Origin: Variovorax sp. CF313
Lineage (GTDB): Bacteria; Pseudomonadota; Gammaproteobacteria; Burkholderiales; Burkholderiaceae_C
Reading direction: 5' to 3'
Length of the DNA stretch: 64,000 bases
Assembly: GCF_000282635.1 (NCBI RefSeq)
Contig: NZ_AKIW01000077.1
Span: 1-64,000, forward strand
Shown piece after piece: positions 34,412 to 44,012 of the stretch. The translations under genes were made by a program, and so were the position numbers. The notes beneath the pieces are model-generated. The model searched no databases and was not told where the DNA came from. It saw only the letters and a list, made by a program, of their open reading frames with translations. Every line of letters starts with the position of its first letter. The first letter of the stretch is position 1.

Positions 34412-35734
34412 TTACTTGAGGAGGGCCTCGGCCTGCTCGGCCAGGCTCCGCGCCTGGTTGTAGTTTTCCAGCGCCTTGCCGCTCCAGTCGCCCTCGAGGC
34501 CGGTGATCCGCTTGTTCGCCTCGGCATCCTTCTTGTTGGCCGCAAACATCGTCAAGAAGGCCTTGTCGGCAACCATCGACGCACTCACCAACGGCGTGAA
34601 CGCGAGGCTGCGAGCCCTTTTGATCAGCGCGGCCGCCTCCGCATGAGGTTTGCGGGCCAGCGCCGCCTCGGCCCCATGAATGGCCTTGGTCGCGGCCTTC
34701 AGCTCCTTGTGCCGAAAGGTGATGGTCTGGTCGAAGAGAGACGAGACGACGTTGTAGCGCGTGGCGGAGAGATCCGCGTCGAATTTGACCTTGGTGCGCC
34801 TGGCAACCTCATAGGCGTTCGGAAAGCCGGCTGGCATTTTCAGTTGCTCGGGTGGCAACACCGGAAGACGGGAGATCTGCGGAGCAACGAGCAGTTGTTG
34901 CCCTTCCTTCGACAGCGAGAACACAATGAACTTCCTGGCTTCCTCGGCGTTTTTGGCACCGGCGATCAATGCAATGTTGGCTGGCACCATGGCCGTGACG
35001 CTCGGGTAGGCGAACTCCACCGGAAAGCCCGAGTACTTGCCTGCGAGGCCGAAGAAATCGATCACCATGCCGATGCCGAACTGCCCGTTGTTGACACCGT
35101 CGGGAACGCCGAAACTGCGCTCCGTGATGGCCGCGCTGTTGCCCGTGATCTGAAGCAGTTCCGACCATCCCTTGTCCCACCCCTCTCCCTGAAGAATTGT
35201 CTCCACGGTCAGGTGAGTCGTGCCGGAACGCGAGGGCGAGCTCAGCGCCACGTGGCTGAAATAGATTGGTTTGGTGAGGTCGCTCCATTCCGCGGGCGCA
35301 GGAAGCTTGTTGGCCGACAGGTACCGCGTGTTCCACATCAGTCCGTACCCGCCGAGCGCCTGGCCGAGGTACATCCCCGAGGCCTCGTTGAGGGGGTAGC
35401 TGCCCACGGTCTTGGGGACGGACGGATTCGCCAGCGCCGCAATGGGCTCCAGCAGTTTCCCGTTGACCAGGACCTCGAAGGCATCGGGTGCCGAAGCCCA
35501 GAAGACGTCGGGGCGCTGTCCTGCCGGCATTTCGCGGACATAGGCGACGCCTGCGGTGGTGCTCTTGTTCAGGATTTCAAGCTTGATCGAGGGGTTGGCT
35601 TTCTCGAACGCCGTCTTGTACGCTTGTGTCAGCTCCTTGGGAAACGATGTCACGACCGACACGGTGCCGGCGTGCAGCGCTGCGCAACCAGCGAGGGCGG
35701 CCAGCGTCAGCAAGGGCCGAAAGTCAATGCGCAT
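34412..35734 (-). CDS. ABC importer periplasmic binding protein
   Basis: The start MRIDFRPLLTLAALAG at 35734 follows GGAGACTTCC, giving 440 residues with a Sec signal peptide (cleavage near ALHAG). The two-lobed fold of the FbpA/PotD type is indicated by SVVTSFPKELTQAYKTAFEK, then DVFWASAPDAFE and YLSANKLPAPAEWSDLTKP. It is about 100 residues longer than FbpA-like proteins, with a helical C-terminal extension from about residue 340. It is the first gene of the SBP-permease-ATPase-LysR run. Confidence 0.88.
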   Translation of the reverse strand: MRIDFRPLLTLAALAGCAALHAGTVSVVTSFPKELTQAYKTAFEKANPSIKLEILNKSTTAGVAYVREMPAGQRPDVFWASAPDAFEVLVNGKLLEPIAALANPSVPKTVGSYPLNEASGMYLGQALGGYGLMWNTRYLSANKLPAPAEWSDLTKPIYFSHVALSSPSRSGTTHLTVETILQGEGWDKGWSELLQITGNSAAITERSFGVPDGVNNGQFGIGMVIDFFGLAGKYSGFPVEFAYPSVTAMVPANIALIAGAKNAEEARKFIVFSLSKEGQQLLVAPQISRLPVLPPEQLKMPAGFPNAYEVARRTKVKFDADLSATRYNVVSSLFDQTITFRHKELKAATKAIHGAEAALARKPHAEAAALIKRARSLAFTPLVSASMVADKAFLTMFAANKKDAEANKRITGLEGDWSGKALENYNQARSLAEQAEALLK

Positions 35735-35998
35735 GGAAGTCTCCGTTGTCTTGGTGATAGTGGGCCCGAGCTTATGGCCGAGGCGGAACGCATTCCAATC
35801 ACAGTTTTTGATTCGAGGCATTGCCGGGAGCCTCACTCGGGTTTGCCCGTGCAAGTGGCTGCGACAGGTCGCCACCATCTGGCCCCTTGCCGTCATTGCC
35901 TTGCATACTCCCCTCTTTCCCGCTTCACCATCGGCCCTCGAAACCGCACCGCCCTTCACTCGCCGTCGGACCACTCTTTCATGCCAAATGACATCTTC

Positions 35999-37084
35999 AT
36001 GAAGAAGGTACGCGTGGAATGTCGTCACATTCACTTCTCTCACGGCCCGGCAAAGGCATTGAACGACGTCAGCCTCGACATCGCACCGGGTGAATTCTTT
36101 GCCTTGCTGGGGCCGTCGGGCTCAGGAAAATCGACGTTGATGCGGGTCATCGCCGGGCTCGAGGCGCCTGACCTGGGCCGCGTGCTTCTGGACGGCCGCG
36201 ACGTGTCCGAGGAGCCCGCCTGGGCCCGGCAGGTCGCCATGGTGTTCCAGAATCACGCCCTCTGGCCTCATATGTCCGTGGCAGAGAACATCGCCTTCGG
36301 CCTGATTGAACGCCGGGTCGAACCGCCCATCGTTCGCATCGCGGTCTCCCGGTGGCTGAGTGCCATCGGCCTGCAAGGCCAAGGAGATCGTGAACCGAAC
36401 CAGCTTTCGGGGGGGCAGCAGCAACGTGTCGCATGGGCACGGGCCCTTGCCGCCGAGCCCCGACTGCTGTTGTTGGACGAACCGTTCTCCAACGTGGACA
36501 AGACGCTGAGACTGGGACTGCGGCAACAGCTGCGCACATTGCAGCAACACCTTGGCATCACGACCGTGCTCGTCACGCACGATCAGGAAGAGGCACTCGG
36601 CTCGGCAGATCGAATTGCCGTGCTGGACAACGGCGCCGTCCAGCAGGTCGGCAGCCCCACCAGCCTGTACGACTACCCGGCCAACACGACCGTTGCCCGT
36701 GCCGTTGGTCAATGGAACCTGTTCATCGGCTCGGTGCGCTCGCGGCAAGGTGGCGTGCTGCTGCTCGACGTTGAAGGTGTCGGCGAACTGCGCGTGCCGC
36801 TGCGATCGGACACACCCGCCACCTCGCGGCTCTCCATCGGCTTCCGCCCGCATGCCGTGAAAGTCGGCCATCAGGACGACGTGCACGACGCCCGCTACAC
36901 ATGGCTCGCAGGCACGGTGGAGAACGTCGAATTCCTGGGCAGGGCCATCCGCTACCGGGTGCGAATAGGCGATCACGCCGTGCTGGTGGACGAGCCGCAT
37001 CATCGCGGCGCATCGCGCCAGGCTGTCGGTACCGACATCACGCTCGGAATCGAATTGGCTCGGTGCCGGCAATTCGCGGCCTAG
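35999..37084 (+). CDS. second ABC importer ATPase (FbpC/PotA type)
   Basis: The start MKKVRVECRH at 35999 aligns with MKKVSVECRN of the paralogue at 31526-32611 and gives the same length (361 residues). ATG at 35981 would add six residues. The long frame upstream is an antisense shadow of the binding-protein gene. Walker A GPSGSGKST, signature LSGGQQQRVAWARAL, Walker B LLLDEPFSNVD and the OB-type C-terminus are present. It is divergent from the binding-protein gene and has no permease of its own nearby, so it may energise the same importer or be a duplicate. Confidence 0.88.
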   Translation: MKKVRVECRHIHFSHGPAKALNDVSLDIAPGEFFALLGPSGSGKSTLMRVIAGLEAPDLGRVLLDGRDVSEEPAWARQVAMVFQNHALWPHMSVAENIAFGLIERRVEPPIVRIAVSRWLSAIGLQGQGDREPNQLSGGQQQRVAWARALAAEPRLLLLDEPFSNVDKTLRLGLRQQLRTLQQHLGITTVLVTHDQEEALGSADRIAVLDNGAVQQVGSPTSLYDYPANTTVARAVGQWNLFIGSVRSRQGGVLLLDVEGVGELRVPLRSDTPATSRLSIGFRPHAVKVGHQDDVHDARYTWLAGTVENVEFLGRAIRYRVRIGDHAVLVDEPHHRGASRQAVGTDITLGIELARCRQFAA

Positions 37085-37337
37085 CTTTTCGTCTCGGATT
37101 CGCGCCCCCAATGCGTCTTTGATCTCGACCCGAGCGCACCGAGCGCGATGGCCTTATGGCCGTCATCAGAAGACGTGATTGGAAGGATGCCACCTGCTCT
37201 GCTATTTTTGCGTCGCCTGCCGCCCCAACCACGGTTGACGAGGGCTATCACACCGGGCGCGCACCGTGAACCCGATCGTCCTGCCCATGCCGGACGCCCG
37301 ATCCGCGGTCGCTCCGCACAACGAACGGAGATACTCA

Positions 37338-38093
37338 ATGCGCATCATCACCCGCAAGCTTTGCTGGCTATCCCTTGTCGCCTTCTTGTTCACCGGCTGC
37401 ACGACGCAAGTGCCGCCGCCGGCCGGCGTGCCGCGGGTCTACGAGAAGACCGTCGCCTCGCCGGTCAAGGACGAAACCTACCTCGATCCAGCGCAGATAG
37501 ACACCACGCGCTTCCTGGCACCACCTCCCGATGAAACGTTCACTCGACGCGAAATTGAGCAGATGCTCGTGCTGCAGCAGCTGCGCACGCCGGCGCAGGC
37601 GGAACGATCCATCGCCGACCTAGAACAAAGTATTTTTCGTTTTTCCGATGTGATGGGCGAGCGGTTCAGGAAGGAAGACCTGCCGCGGACCGCCCAGCTG
37701 TTCGAGACCCTGTACAGAACCGAAAGCAGTCTCAACAAGCAGGGAAAGGAAAAATGGCAGCGCACGCGGCCTCCGCTGTTCGATCAGCGCATTCAACCGG
37801 TGGCACGGTATTCTTCCAGCGGCTCCTACCCGAGTGGTCACTCGACCTTTGCCTACCTCGCCGGGATTGTGCTGGCCGACATGGTTCCGGAAAAGCGTAC
37901 GCGAATCTTTGAGCGTGCCAGCGAGTTCGGCGAAAACCGCGTCCTCGGTGGCGTTCACTACCCTAGCGATACCGAAGCGGGTCGTCGCCTGGCGACGATG
38001 ATCGCCGTCCTGATTCAGCAGAATCCCGCGTATCAACGCGATTTCGCCGCCGCCCGAAAGGAACTGCGCGCGTTGCTCGACCTGGAGAGATGA
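37338..38093 (+). CDS. PAP2-type class A acid phosphatase lipoprotein
   Basis: ATG at 37338 follows CGGAGA and gives 251 residues. The signal peptide ends LFTGC, a lipobox, so it should be a lipid-anchored envelope enzyme. The three phosphatase motifs are present: KWQRTRP, PSGHS, and ENRVLGGVHYPSD (the N-R-x-x-x-x-x-H-x-x-x-D version). It removes phosphate from small organic phosphates or lipid phosphates. It is a single gene, convergent with the next one. Confidence 0.9.
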   Translation: MRIITRKLCWLSLVAFLFTGCTTQVPPPAGVPRVYEKTVASPVKDETYLDPAQIDTTRFLAPPPDETFTRREIEQMLVLQQLRTPAQAERSIADLEQSIFRFSDVMGERFRKEDLPRTAQLFETLYRTESSLNKQGKEKWQRTRPPLFDQRIQPVARYSSSGSYPSGHSTFAYLAGIVLADMVPEKRTRIFERASEFGENRVLGGVHYPSDTEAGRRLATMIAVLIQQNPAYQRDFAAARKELRALLDLER

Positions 38094-38131
38094 TCGTTGA
38101 GCGCGGCCAGGCAGGCTCCGGGGTCGACGCG

Positions 38132-38767
38132 TCATCTATCGCCATCCGGCAGGAACTTGAAGTACTCGCGCATCGGCCTTCGCTCTGGCAAAACGTAAAT
38201 CACACCATGCGCATTGCCAAACAGCGGCTTCACATGCGTGTCGTAGAAAAGCGCTGGAACATTGATGCATCCATAGGAGATACGGTGATCTTCTGCGTTC
38301 GTCGATGCAAGTCGCTCCAATCGCCGCTCGGCCTTGTTGCTTGTCCGCACTCGATGCATGGACACTGCTGCGTCGTAGTCGACCCAAACGACGTCTTCGC
38401 CCTGCAAGTTGACCCCGGGTTCCGAGACGAAACGCCCGGCCGGTGTGGTGCGCTCTTCAGGCCGTATTTCAGACATCTTTCGCTCCCCGATCCCCGGCAC
38501 CGATTCATCGCCATGCGCGAGTCCCAGCAACACCGGCGAAGCGCCTCGCAGACCTCCCTCAACGCCATAGATGAAAACGCGTGCTCTCTTCTTATCAACA
38601 ATCGCAAAAGGAAGACCCTGGCTATCGCGTGCATCGATTGCCGCTCGAGCCAGCCGCCGAACCTCGACCGGCACCGCAACGCCTCCAGCGGGCTCCCCAG
38701 CATCGGCTATTTGAGCGAAGCTCGCAGCACAAGCCAGGACGAAGGACAGGAGCAGCGAATTTTTCAT
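38132..38767 (-). CDS. L,D-transpeptidase-type (YkuD-like) secreted protein
   Basis: This 211-residue protein has a signal peptide (residues 1-23, ending ADAG). The catalytic motif HRISYGCINVP (about residues 162-172) contains the Cys of YkuD domains, and an upstream His lies in VSMHRV. It is close to the ErfK/YbiS-like family that crosslinks peptidoglycan or attaches lipoprotein, but some members are only hydrolases. Good start at 38767; no operon partner. Confidence 0.8.
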   Translation of the reverse strand: MKNSLLLSFVLACAASFAQIADAGEPAGGVAVPVEVRRLARAAIDARDSQGLPFAIVDKKRARVFIYGVEGGLRGASPVLLGLAHGDESVPGIGERKMSEIRPEERTTPAGRFVSEPGVNLQGEDVVWVDYDAAVSMHRVRTSNKAERRLERLASTNAEDHRISYGCINVPALFYDTHVKPLFGNAHGVIYVLPERRPMREYFKFLPDGDR

Positions 38768-38886
38768 AGGCAGCCGGAACCGTCTGGCGAGAACGCTAGG
38801 TCGACTGGATGAGTCAGCAACGAAAAGAGAAAAATGCGCAGCCGCCCTATGCGGACGTGGCGACCGCGTTTGAGGACTGCAGGTGA

Positions 38887-39225
38887 TCAGCCTCGATCGG
38901 CGCGAGCGCGGCGTACACGCGGTGCGGGTGCGGGCTCAGGGGCCGGCGCTGCCGTCACGACACGAGCCGGTGCGGCTGCCGGGGCAACCGCGCGAACAGG
39001 TGGTTGCGCGCGTGCGGCAGGTGTTCCGGATTGCAGCGTCGTACCGGTTTCGCCCATGGGACCGCCAGTCTGATTTTGTTGTCCAGCTGGCAACTGTACG
39101 TTGCCAGAAATAGGAGGCATATCTGTCTTTGCCGCTGGTGCCACCCCTTGCGCCATCGTAGGAGCAATTGCGAAGGCCATGGCGGTGGCAACCAGGATGC
39201 GATACATAGCGTGTCGAGTCTTCAT
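38887..39225 (-). CDS. small secreted Pro/Ala-rich protein
   Basis: ATG at 39225 sits behind a perfect AAGGAG, giving 112 residues; the longer frame upstream is not used. A signal peptide (residues 1-26, ending TMAQG) precedes a Gln/Gly then Ala/Pro/Arg-rich chain with no recognisable fold. The last residues are basic (RVRRARADRG). Function unknown. Confidence 0.6.
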   Translation of the reverse strand: MKTRHAMYRILVATAMAFAIAPTMAQGVAPAAKTDMPPISGNVQLPAGQQNQTGGPMGETGTTLQSGTPAARAQPPVRAVAPAAAPARVVTAAPAPEPAPAPRVRRARADRG

Positions 39226-39392
39226 TGTTAGATCTCCTTGGGTTTCATTTCGACAGGCAATCCTCGCGGGACAATTCCCAACGAGAGCGCAGTCTGAGAT
39301 CAAGAACGCCAAGGACTGTGCGGGGACATACAGAACGCAGTTGGCGACTCAGGTGGATCGTGAGATTTGACACGCTTCGTGCCGCAAAGTAC

Positions 39393-39590
39393 CAGGACCC
39401 ATTCGCCTCGCTCGCTCCGAGCATGCTGCGCCTGTTCCAGAACCTGCAGGCGCACCGCGACTTGGCTTGCCTCTTCATCAGCATGACCTCGCGGCCGTCG
39501 AGCAGATCGGCGGCCGCGTGATCGTGATGGAGCACGGCCGCATCGTGGAGCAAAGCGCGCGCGACGCGGTGTTCGATGCACGCTCATGCC
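39393..39590 (+). pseudogene. remnant of oligopeptide ABC transporter ATPase
   Basis: QDPFASL (39393) joins directly to MLRLFQNLQAHRDLACLFIS. After a frameshift the sequence continues as HDLAAVEQIGGRVIVMEHGR, then IVEQSARDAVFDA. These are consecutive and near-consecutive pieces of an OppF/DppF-type ATPase around and after Walker B, with an internal deletion. It is non-functional. The genes flanking it are unrelated. Confidence 0.7.
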
Positions 39591-39764
39591 AGTTTCTCTG
39601 CAAGGGATCACTTCGACGGTATCTGTATACCCAGTCGCACTCACTGTTTTGCTCCTATCTTTAAAGATAGGCGATAGACCGTGTCTTGTCATTCATGGGG
39701 CTAGCTCATGTACACAATCAGCGTATTGATGCAGCGCGATTCCTTACTGCGCACAGATTCACGA

Positions 39765-39995
39765 TCAAGGCGTTCTGCAAATCATCGGCAGCTTGAGCCC
39801 CTGCTTCTTCGCGGTGGCGACCGCGATGTCGTAGCCCGCGTCGGCGTGGCGCATCACGCCGGTGGCCGGGTCGTTGAACAGCACGCGCTCGATGCGCTTG
39901 GCGGCCGCGTCGGAGCCGTCGCACACAATCACCACGCCCGAGTGCTGCGAGTAGCCCATGCCCACGCCGCCGCCATGAAGCTCGACCGCCGTACG
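39765..39995 (-). pseudogene. hutU: C-terminal fragment of urocanate hydratase
   Basis: The minus frame reads [20 protein letters not shown], then [20 protein letters not shown] and [14 protein letters not shown]. This is the conserved C-terminal NAD-binding end of HutU (histidine degradation). The rest of the about 560-residue enzyme is missing; upstream the frame is open but unrelated. It is a relic of a larger rearrangement, next to the ABC ATPase relic. Confidence 0.8.
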
Positions 39996-40111
39996 GCTAT
40001 GGAGCCTCAGCAGCGCCCGAGGCGAGTTCTTGCTGGCAGCTACCGCGCAGAAGGCGAAAGCCCCGGTGCGCTTGTGGAAAATGACGTCGTCTCGGAAACA
40101 GGTCTCTGCCC

Positions 40112-41845
40112 ATGACGTCCCCATCCTTGCTCCCGGCCACCCGACGGCAGCGTCGCCTCCTGGCGGACGCAGCCAGCCATGCGCCGATATCGGTGCTCGC
40201 GATGCTGACCCTGCCGACCCTGCTGTGGTGGCTGCATAGGCATTACAGCGGCGCGCCGCTCATGGATGCGTGGGTTCCCCTGATGTGGTTGCTGGCGGGC
40301 GCGATGCTGCTCGTGCTGCACCACCTGCGCGTCGATCCGCCCAGCACCGACAAGGCCGATCGGCGTTGGCGCGCCGGGCTGATGCTGCTGGCCGTGCTGG
40401 TTGGACTGGGCTGGGCGGCACCGGTGCCCATCACGTTGCACGAGCGCCTACCGCTGTTCCATCTGGTGCTGTACGCGTCGCTGTGCGCGGTCACCTCTTC
40501 GGGCGCGATGTACCTGAGCTTGCTGCCCGCCATGTTTCTGTGCTTTTCCGGCAGCGTGATGGCCGTGGCCCTGGCCGGTGCCTATTGGATCTTTCCGCAA
40601 GACTGGCCGTTTATGGTCGCCGCGCTCCTGCTGTTCTTGGGCGTCACCGTGCGACATGCGCGGCAGAATCGACGTTTCATCGAGCGGCAGCTCGCGCTGG
40701 AAGAGGGCTACCGGGAGATGAGCGAAAGGGCCGCTCAGGCCTTGCTGGAAAAGAACCACTTCCTCAATGCCGCCAGCCACGACCTCCGCCAGCCGGTCCA
40801 CGCGATGCGCATGGCCGTGGAAGCCGGCCTGCAGCTACACGGACAGGACGCTCGTCTGATCCCTCTGCTCGAGCACCTGGAGCAATGCGGACAGAGCATC
40901 CATTTCATGCTCGAGTCGCTGCTCGATCTGGCCCGCGCGGAATCCGGCCACCACACGGCGCAGCCACAGACACTGTCCGTCGACGCGCTGATGGCCGATG
41001 TCCCGGTGCTGTTCTCGGCACCGGCTCGCGCGAACGGGCTCGCTCTGCGCCTGCGCGCGCCGCGCCGTGAAACGCTCCATGTGCGCACCGATCCGGCGCT
41101 GCTGCGCCAGGCACTCTTCAACCTGGTGCAGAACGCCATCCGATACACGCCCCGGGGCGGTGTACTGGTCGCCGCGCGCAGAAGAGGGACGGCGCTGCAA
41201 CTGCAGGTGTGGGACACGGGCGTCGGCATCGCCGCCCCGGAGCAGGCCAGCCTCTTTGCGCCGTTCGAACGCGGGCCCGCCACCGCAGCGCCCGGCCAGG
41301 GCGCCGCCCACGGGCTGGGGCTGGCCGTGGTGGCGCGCAGCGCCATGCTGATGGGGGCCGTGTATGGCGTGCGCTCGAGGCCCGGCCGCGGCTCATGCTT
41401 CTGGCTGCAGCTACCGTTGGCGGAGGCGCCTGCCGCGCCGGCACGACCACCTCAGCGTGCCCCGGCCGAAGCGCGCCACCTGCCCGGGCATTGCCTGGTC
41501 GTCGACGACGAACCCCACGTCGTGCGCGCCTGGCGCATGCTGTTCGAGGCATGGGGAACGACCGCGCGGTTCGCCGACGGCGTCGACATGGCGCACCGCC
41601 ACCTGGACGAGGGCTTCAGGCCGCAGGCACTGGTCTGCGACCTGCGTCTGCGCGGCGGCGACAACGGCTGGCAACTGCTGCAGTCTCTCGCAGCCCGTTG
41701 CCCCGACGCGGGTTGCCTGCTCATCAGTGCCGATCTGTCGGCGCCGGAGATCGGCGAGGCCGACGACTTCGGCTGCCTCGTGCTGCACAAGCCGGTGGAG
41801 CCCGACGCGTTGCACCGCGCGTTGCTGGCGTGGATGCACGCCTAG
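40112..41845 (+). CDS. hybrid sensor histidine kinase with receiver domain
   Basis: This 577-residue protein has about six membrane helices in residues 25-190 with no periplasmic sensor domain. It continues with a dimerisation/phosphoacceptor helix ([20 protein letters not shown], His at about 230). The HATPase domain follows ([33 protein letters not shown]). The C-terminal receiver domain runs from about 460 to 577 ([12 protein letters not shown], phospho-Asp in [12 protein letters not shown], Lys in VLHKPVEP). The HDLRQPVHA type is shared with kinases that pair with LuxR-type regulators, and one is encoded 1.2 kb downstream. Confidence 0.9.
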   Translation: MTSPSLLPATRRQRRLLADAASHAPISVLAMLTLPTLLWWLHRHYSGAPLMDAWVPLMWLLAGAMLLVLHHLRVDPPSTDKADRRWRAGLMLLAVLVGLGWAAPVPITLHERLPLFHLVLYASLCAVTSSGAMYLSLLPAMFLCFSGSVMAVALAGAYWIFPQDWPFMVAALLLFLGVTVRHARQNRRFIERQLALEEGYREMSERAAQALLEKNHFLNAASHDLRQPVHAMRMAVEAGLQLHGQDARLIPLLEHLEQCGQSIHFMLESLLDLARAESGHHTAQPQTLSVDALMADVPVLFSAPARANGLALRLRAPRRETLHVRTDPALLRQALFNLVQNAIRYTPRGGVLVAARRRGTALQLQVWDTGVGIAAPEQASLFAPFERGPATAAPGQGAAHGLGLAVVARSAMLMGAVYGVRSRPGRGSCFWLQLPLAEAPAAPARPPQRAPAEARHLPGHCLVVDDEPHVVRAWRMLFEAWGTTARFADGVDMAHRHLDEGFRPQALVCDLRLRGGDNGWQLLQSLAARCPDAGCLLISADLSAPEIGEADDFGCLVLHKPVEPDALHRALLAWMHA

Positions 41846-42044
41846 GGCACGGCCACATTCATTTCGCCGCAACCTCACCCCGCTGTGCGTGCAATATGCC
41901 GCACCGCTTCGTCTCCAACTTCGAGCGCATGTACTTTGGTACATGGTGCGATCCACTGCCATTGGCTAACTTGCAGATCCGTTCGCCGGACGCCTGCCGT
42001 CCGGACAACACACCGATCCCGGACAGCATTGAAGTGGAGGAACC

Positions 42045-42911
42045 ATGTCCCAGCCCCAACGATACAAGCACCTTGTCACTCTCCTGGCCACTGCGGCGCT
42101 CGCGGCCTGCGGCGGTGGGGGCGGGGGTGGGGGTGGCGGCATGCCCCTGATTGGCGGCCTGCCGGCACCTGCACCGTCGCCCGCGGCCCCACCCGATCCT
42201 TCACCCTCGCCGAGCCCGGCGCCAGCGCCTTCGCCGGCACCAACACCCACGCCTGCTGCATCTGGCTACGCGGCATGCGTCAACGAGGCCGACTGGCATG
42301 AAGGCACCACGCTGTCGCAGCAGATTCGCGTCACCCTGGCCTCCGGCCAGACCACGACCTCCGAGACCACCGTGCGCACGACCGGCGCACGTCAATCCTT
42401 CGCCGGTACCAACCCCGTCCCCTGGATTACCCCGCTGCCGAACGGCGACGTGTCCACGACGTACACCGATCTTGCGGGTGGCAACGTCATCCAATATGGC
42501 TTCGAGGCCAAGACGGCCACGCAAACCAACACCGGCGTCTACGATCCGCCATCGGCCTGGCCGATGGACATGCCCCAGGGCCAGGCGATGGTCCGCACCT
42601 GGGACACGAAGATGACGATCACGGGTTCGAGCGGCACATCGGTGGTCGACCAGGGCACCATGAAGGACGAGGTCACCTACCTGGGCCAGGAGAGCGTACA
42701 GACCGCGCTCGGCACCTTTGTCGCCTGCAAGGTGAGCGCCCATATGTACTTGACAAGCAGCGGAACCACGACCGATCAAGGCACCGCGATCAGTTGGATG
42801 GCGGCCGAAGGTCCCTATCGCGGCCAAGTCCTCAAGGGCGAGACGCGTGACAGCAAGGGAGCGCTGCTGGCGACCAACGAATCCGTGAACATGACATACA
42901 CGCCCAAATAA
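42045..42911 (+). CDS. lipoprotein with Gly tract and Pro-rich linker
   Basis: The start follows GGAGG. The signal peptide ends in lipobox LAAC, then ten consecutive Gly, a Pro/Ser/Ala linker to about residue 75, and a folded domain of about 210 residues. No known family is recognised. The domain has repeated beta-strand-like segments and one short Cys-containing stretch (FVACKVSAHMYL). It lies between the kinase and its likely partner regulator, so it may be part of that signalling unit or its target. Confidence 0.65.
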   Translation: MSQPQRYKHLVTLLATAALAACGGGGGGGGGGMPLIGGLPAPAPSPAAPPDPSPSPSPAPAPSPAPTPTPAASGYAACVNEADWHEGTTLSQQIRVTLASGQTTTSETTVRTTGARQSFAGTNPVPWITPLPNGDVSTTYTDLAGGNVIQYGFEAKTATQTNTGVYDPPSAWPMDMPQGQAMVRTWDTKMTITGSSGTSVVDQGTMKDEVTYLGQESVQTALGTFVACKVSAHMYLTSSGTTTDQGTAISWMAAEGPYRGQVLKGETRDSKGALLATNESVNMTYTPK

Positions 42912-42935
42912 AAAAACGCGCAGCCCGGGCTGCGC
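42911..42935 (-). terminator. rho-independent terminator of the response regulator gene
   Basis: A perfect palindrome (gcgcagcccgggctgcgc, 42918-42935) is bordered on its left by an A run, which is a U run after the hairpin on the minus strand. It lies 75 bp behind the response regulator stop. Confidence 0.75.
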
Positions 42936-43009
42936 CCGTCCTTTCAAAGGTGCCTCGGTCCGGCTCCCTTCGCGCGGTTCTTTCCGTCGAACGGAGCCGG
43001 CCTTTTGCT

Positions 43010-43657
43010 TCACCCGGCCAGCCATCCCACCTCGCGCGCCACACGCAATAGCTCGACGCGGTTGGCCGCGCCGCTGAGCTGCAGCATGTTGGTCATGTGC
43101 ATCTTGATGGCCCGCTCGGTCAGCCCGATCGTGGCGGCGATGGCCTTGTTGCTCATGCCTTCGCTCAGGTGCTGCAACACCTGGGCCTGGCGTGGCGTGA
43201 GGCGCACCGACCGCGCCACCTGCGCCTGCACCGACACCTCCGGCGCCGGCCAGCGGGCCTGGCCATCGAGCGCCGCGTCGATGGCCGTCCACATCGACCG
43301 GGCATCCTCGCTCTTGCGCAGGAAGCCGTGGGCGCCGTGCTGGCGGCAGGTCTGCGGCAGATGCGGCCGCGTATCGCCCGTGATGACGATGCGCGCGACG
43401 CGAGGGTGACGACCGGCAAAGGCGTCCAATGCGGCCAGACCTCCAGCCTGCGGGTCACCGAGATGCATGTCGATCAGCACGCCCTGCACCTGCTGCGCGT
43501 CGGCGAGTGCCAAGGCCTCGTCCAGGGTGCCGGCGCACAGAACCCGAACCTCGGGTCGCAGCGCGCGCAAGCCGAAAGCGAAACCGGTCCGGTATAGAGG
43601 GTGGTCGTCCAGCAACAGCAGGGTGACGGCGGTAGACGTTGCGTCGAGCATGGGCAT
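43010..43657 (-). CDS. LuxR/NarL-type response regulator
   Basis: This 215-residue protein has a receiver domain (DDHPLYRTGFAFGLRAL, phospho-Asp in GVLIDMHLGDP, Thr in IVITGD) and a C-terminal LuxR helix-turn-helix (LTPRQAQVLQHLSEGMSNKA, then IAATIGLTERAIKMHM). It is probably phosphorylated by the hybrid kinase at 40112-41845. Its promoter region holds a GTGCAT tandem repeat 47 bp upstream of the start. Confidence 0.9.
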   Translation of the reverse strand: MPMLDATSTAVTLLLLDDHPLYRTGFAFGLRALRPEVRVLCAGTLDEALALADAQQVQGVLIDMHLGDPQAGGLAALDAFAGRHPRVARIVITGDTRPHLPQTCRQHGAHGFLRKSEDARSMWTAIDAALDGQARWPAPEVSVQAQVARSVRLTPRQAQVLQHLSEGMSNKAIAATIGLTERAIKMHMTNMLQLSGAANRVELLRVAREVGWLAG

Positions 43658-43704
43658 GGAAGTCCAAAGAAATGCTGATCAATAGATCGCGGCGGGCACG
43701 GCCC

Positions 43705-43750
43705 GTGCATGTGCATGTGCATGTGCATGTGCATGTGCATGTGCATGTGC
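43705..43750. repeat. GTGCAT hexanucleotide tandem repeat, 7.7 copies
   Basis: Seven perfect copies of gtgcat plus gtgc. It lies in the promoter region of the minus-strand response regulator, not in its coding sequence. Repeats of this kind change length by slippage and can alter promoter spacing. Confidence 0.95.
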
Positions 43751-43780
43751 GAAGGTACCGCAAATCACAGCACCATCGAG

Positions 43781-43878
43781 ATGAACCAACGCAGCTTTGC
43801 CCCGCCGAGCAGGCGATGAAGAAGAAGCGCACACGACGCGAGAAATTTCTGACCGACACGGAACGCGTTGTACCGTGA
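43781..43878 (+). pseudogene. N-terminal relic of an IS5-type transposase
   Basis: MNQRSFA, then after a frameshift PAEQAMKKKRTRREKFLTDT and ERVVP with a stop. It resembles the start of the IS5-type transposase at 44783 (FADAEQAGKRKKTRREVFLA, ELVVP) but points the other way. Only about 30 residues remain. Confidence 0.7.
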
Positions 43879-44012
43879 CTTCGCTTAGGGCCCATTAAGG
43901 AACGTCGATCAAGTCGTAAATTGATTTGATGACAAGCCTGGGTGTTGTGCAGCTGCGCTCGCAGGCCCGTTGCACTGGCATTCGATGTGTTTGAGGGCTC
44001 CTGTAGCGCCCC

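Noticed and set aside
34388-35998. Very long plus-strand open frame in front of the second ABC ATPase
   Set aside because: It is antisense to the binding-protein gene and has no recognisable domain until the ATPase start; a GC-rich third-position shadow.
43474-43746. Open frame with a run of Met-His dipeptides
   Set aside because: It is the GTGCAT repeat read through on the minus strand and then the regulator in a wrong frame; no independent gene support.
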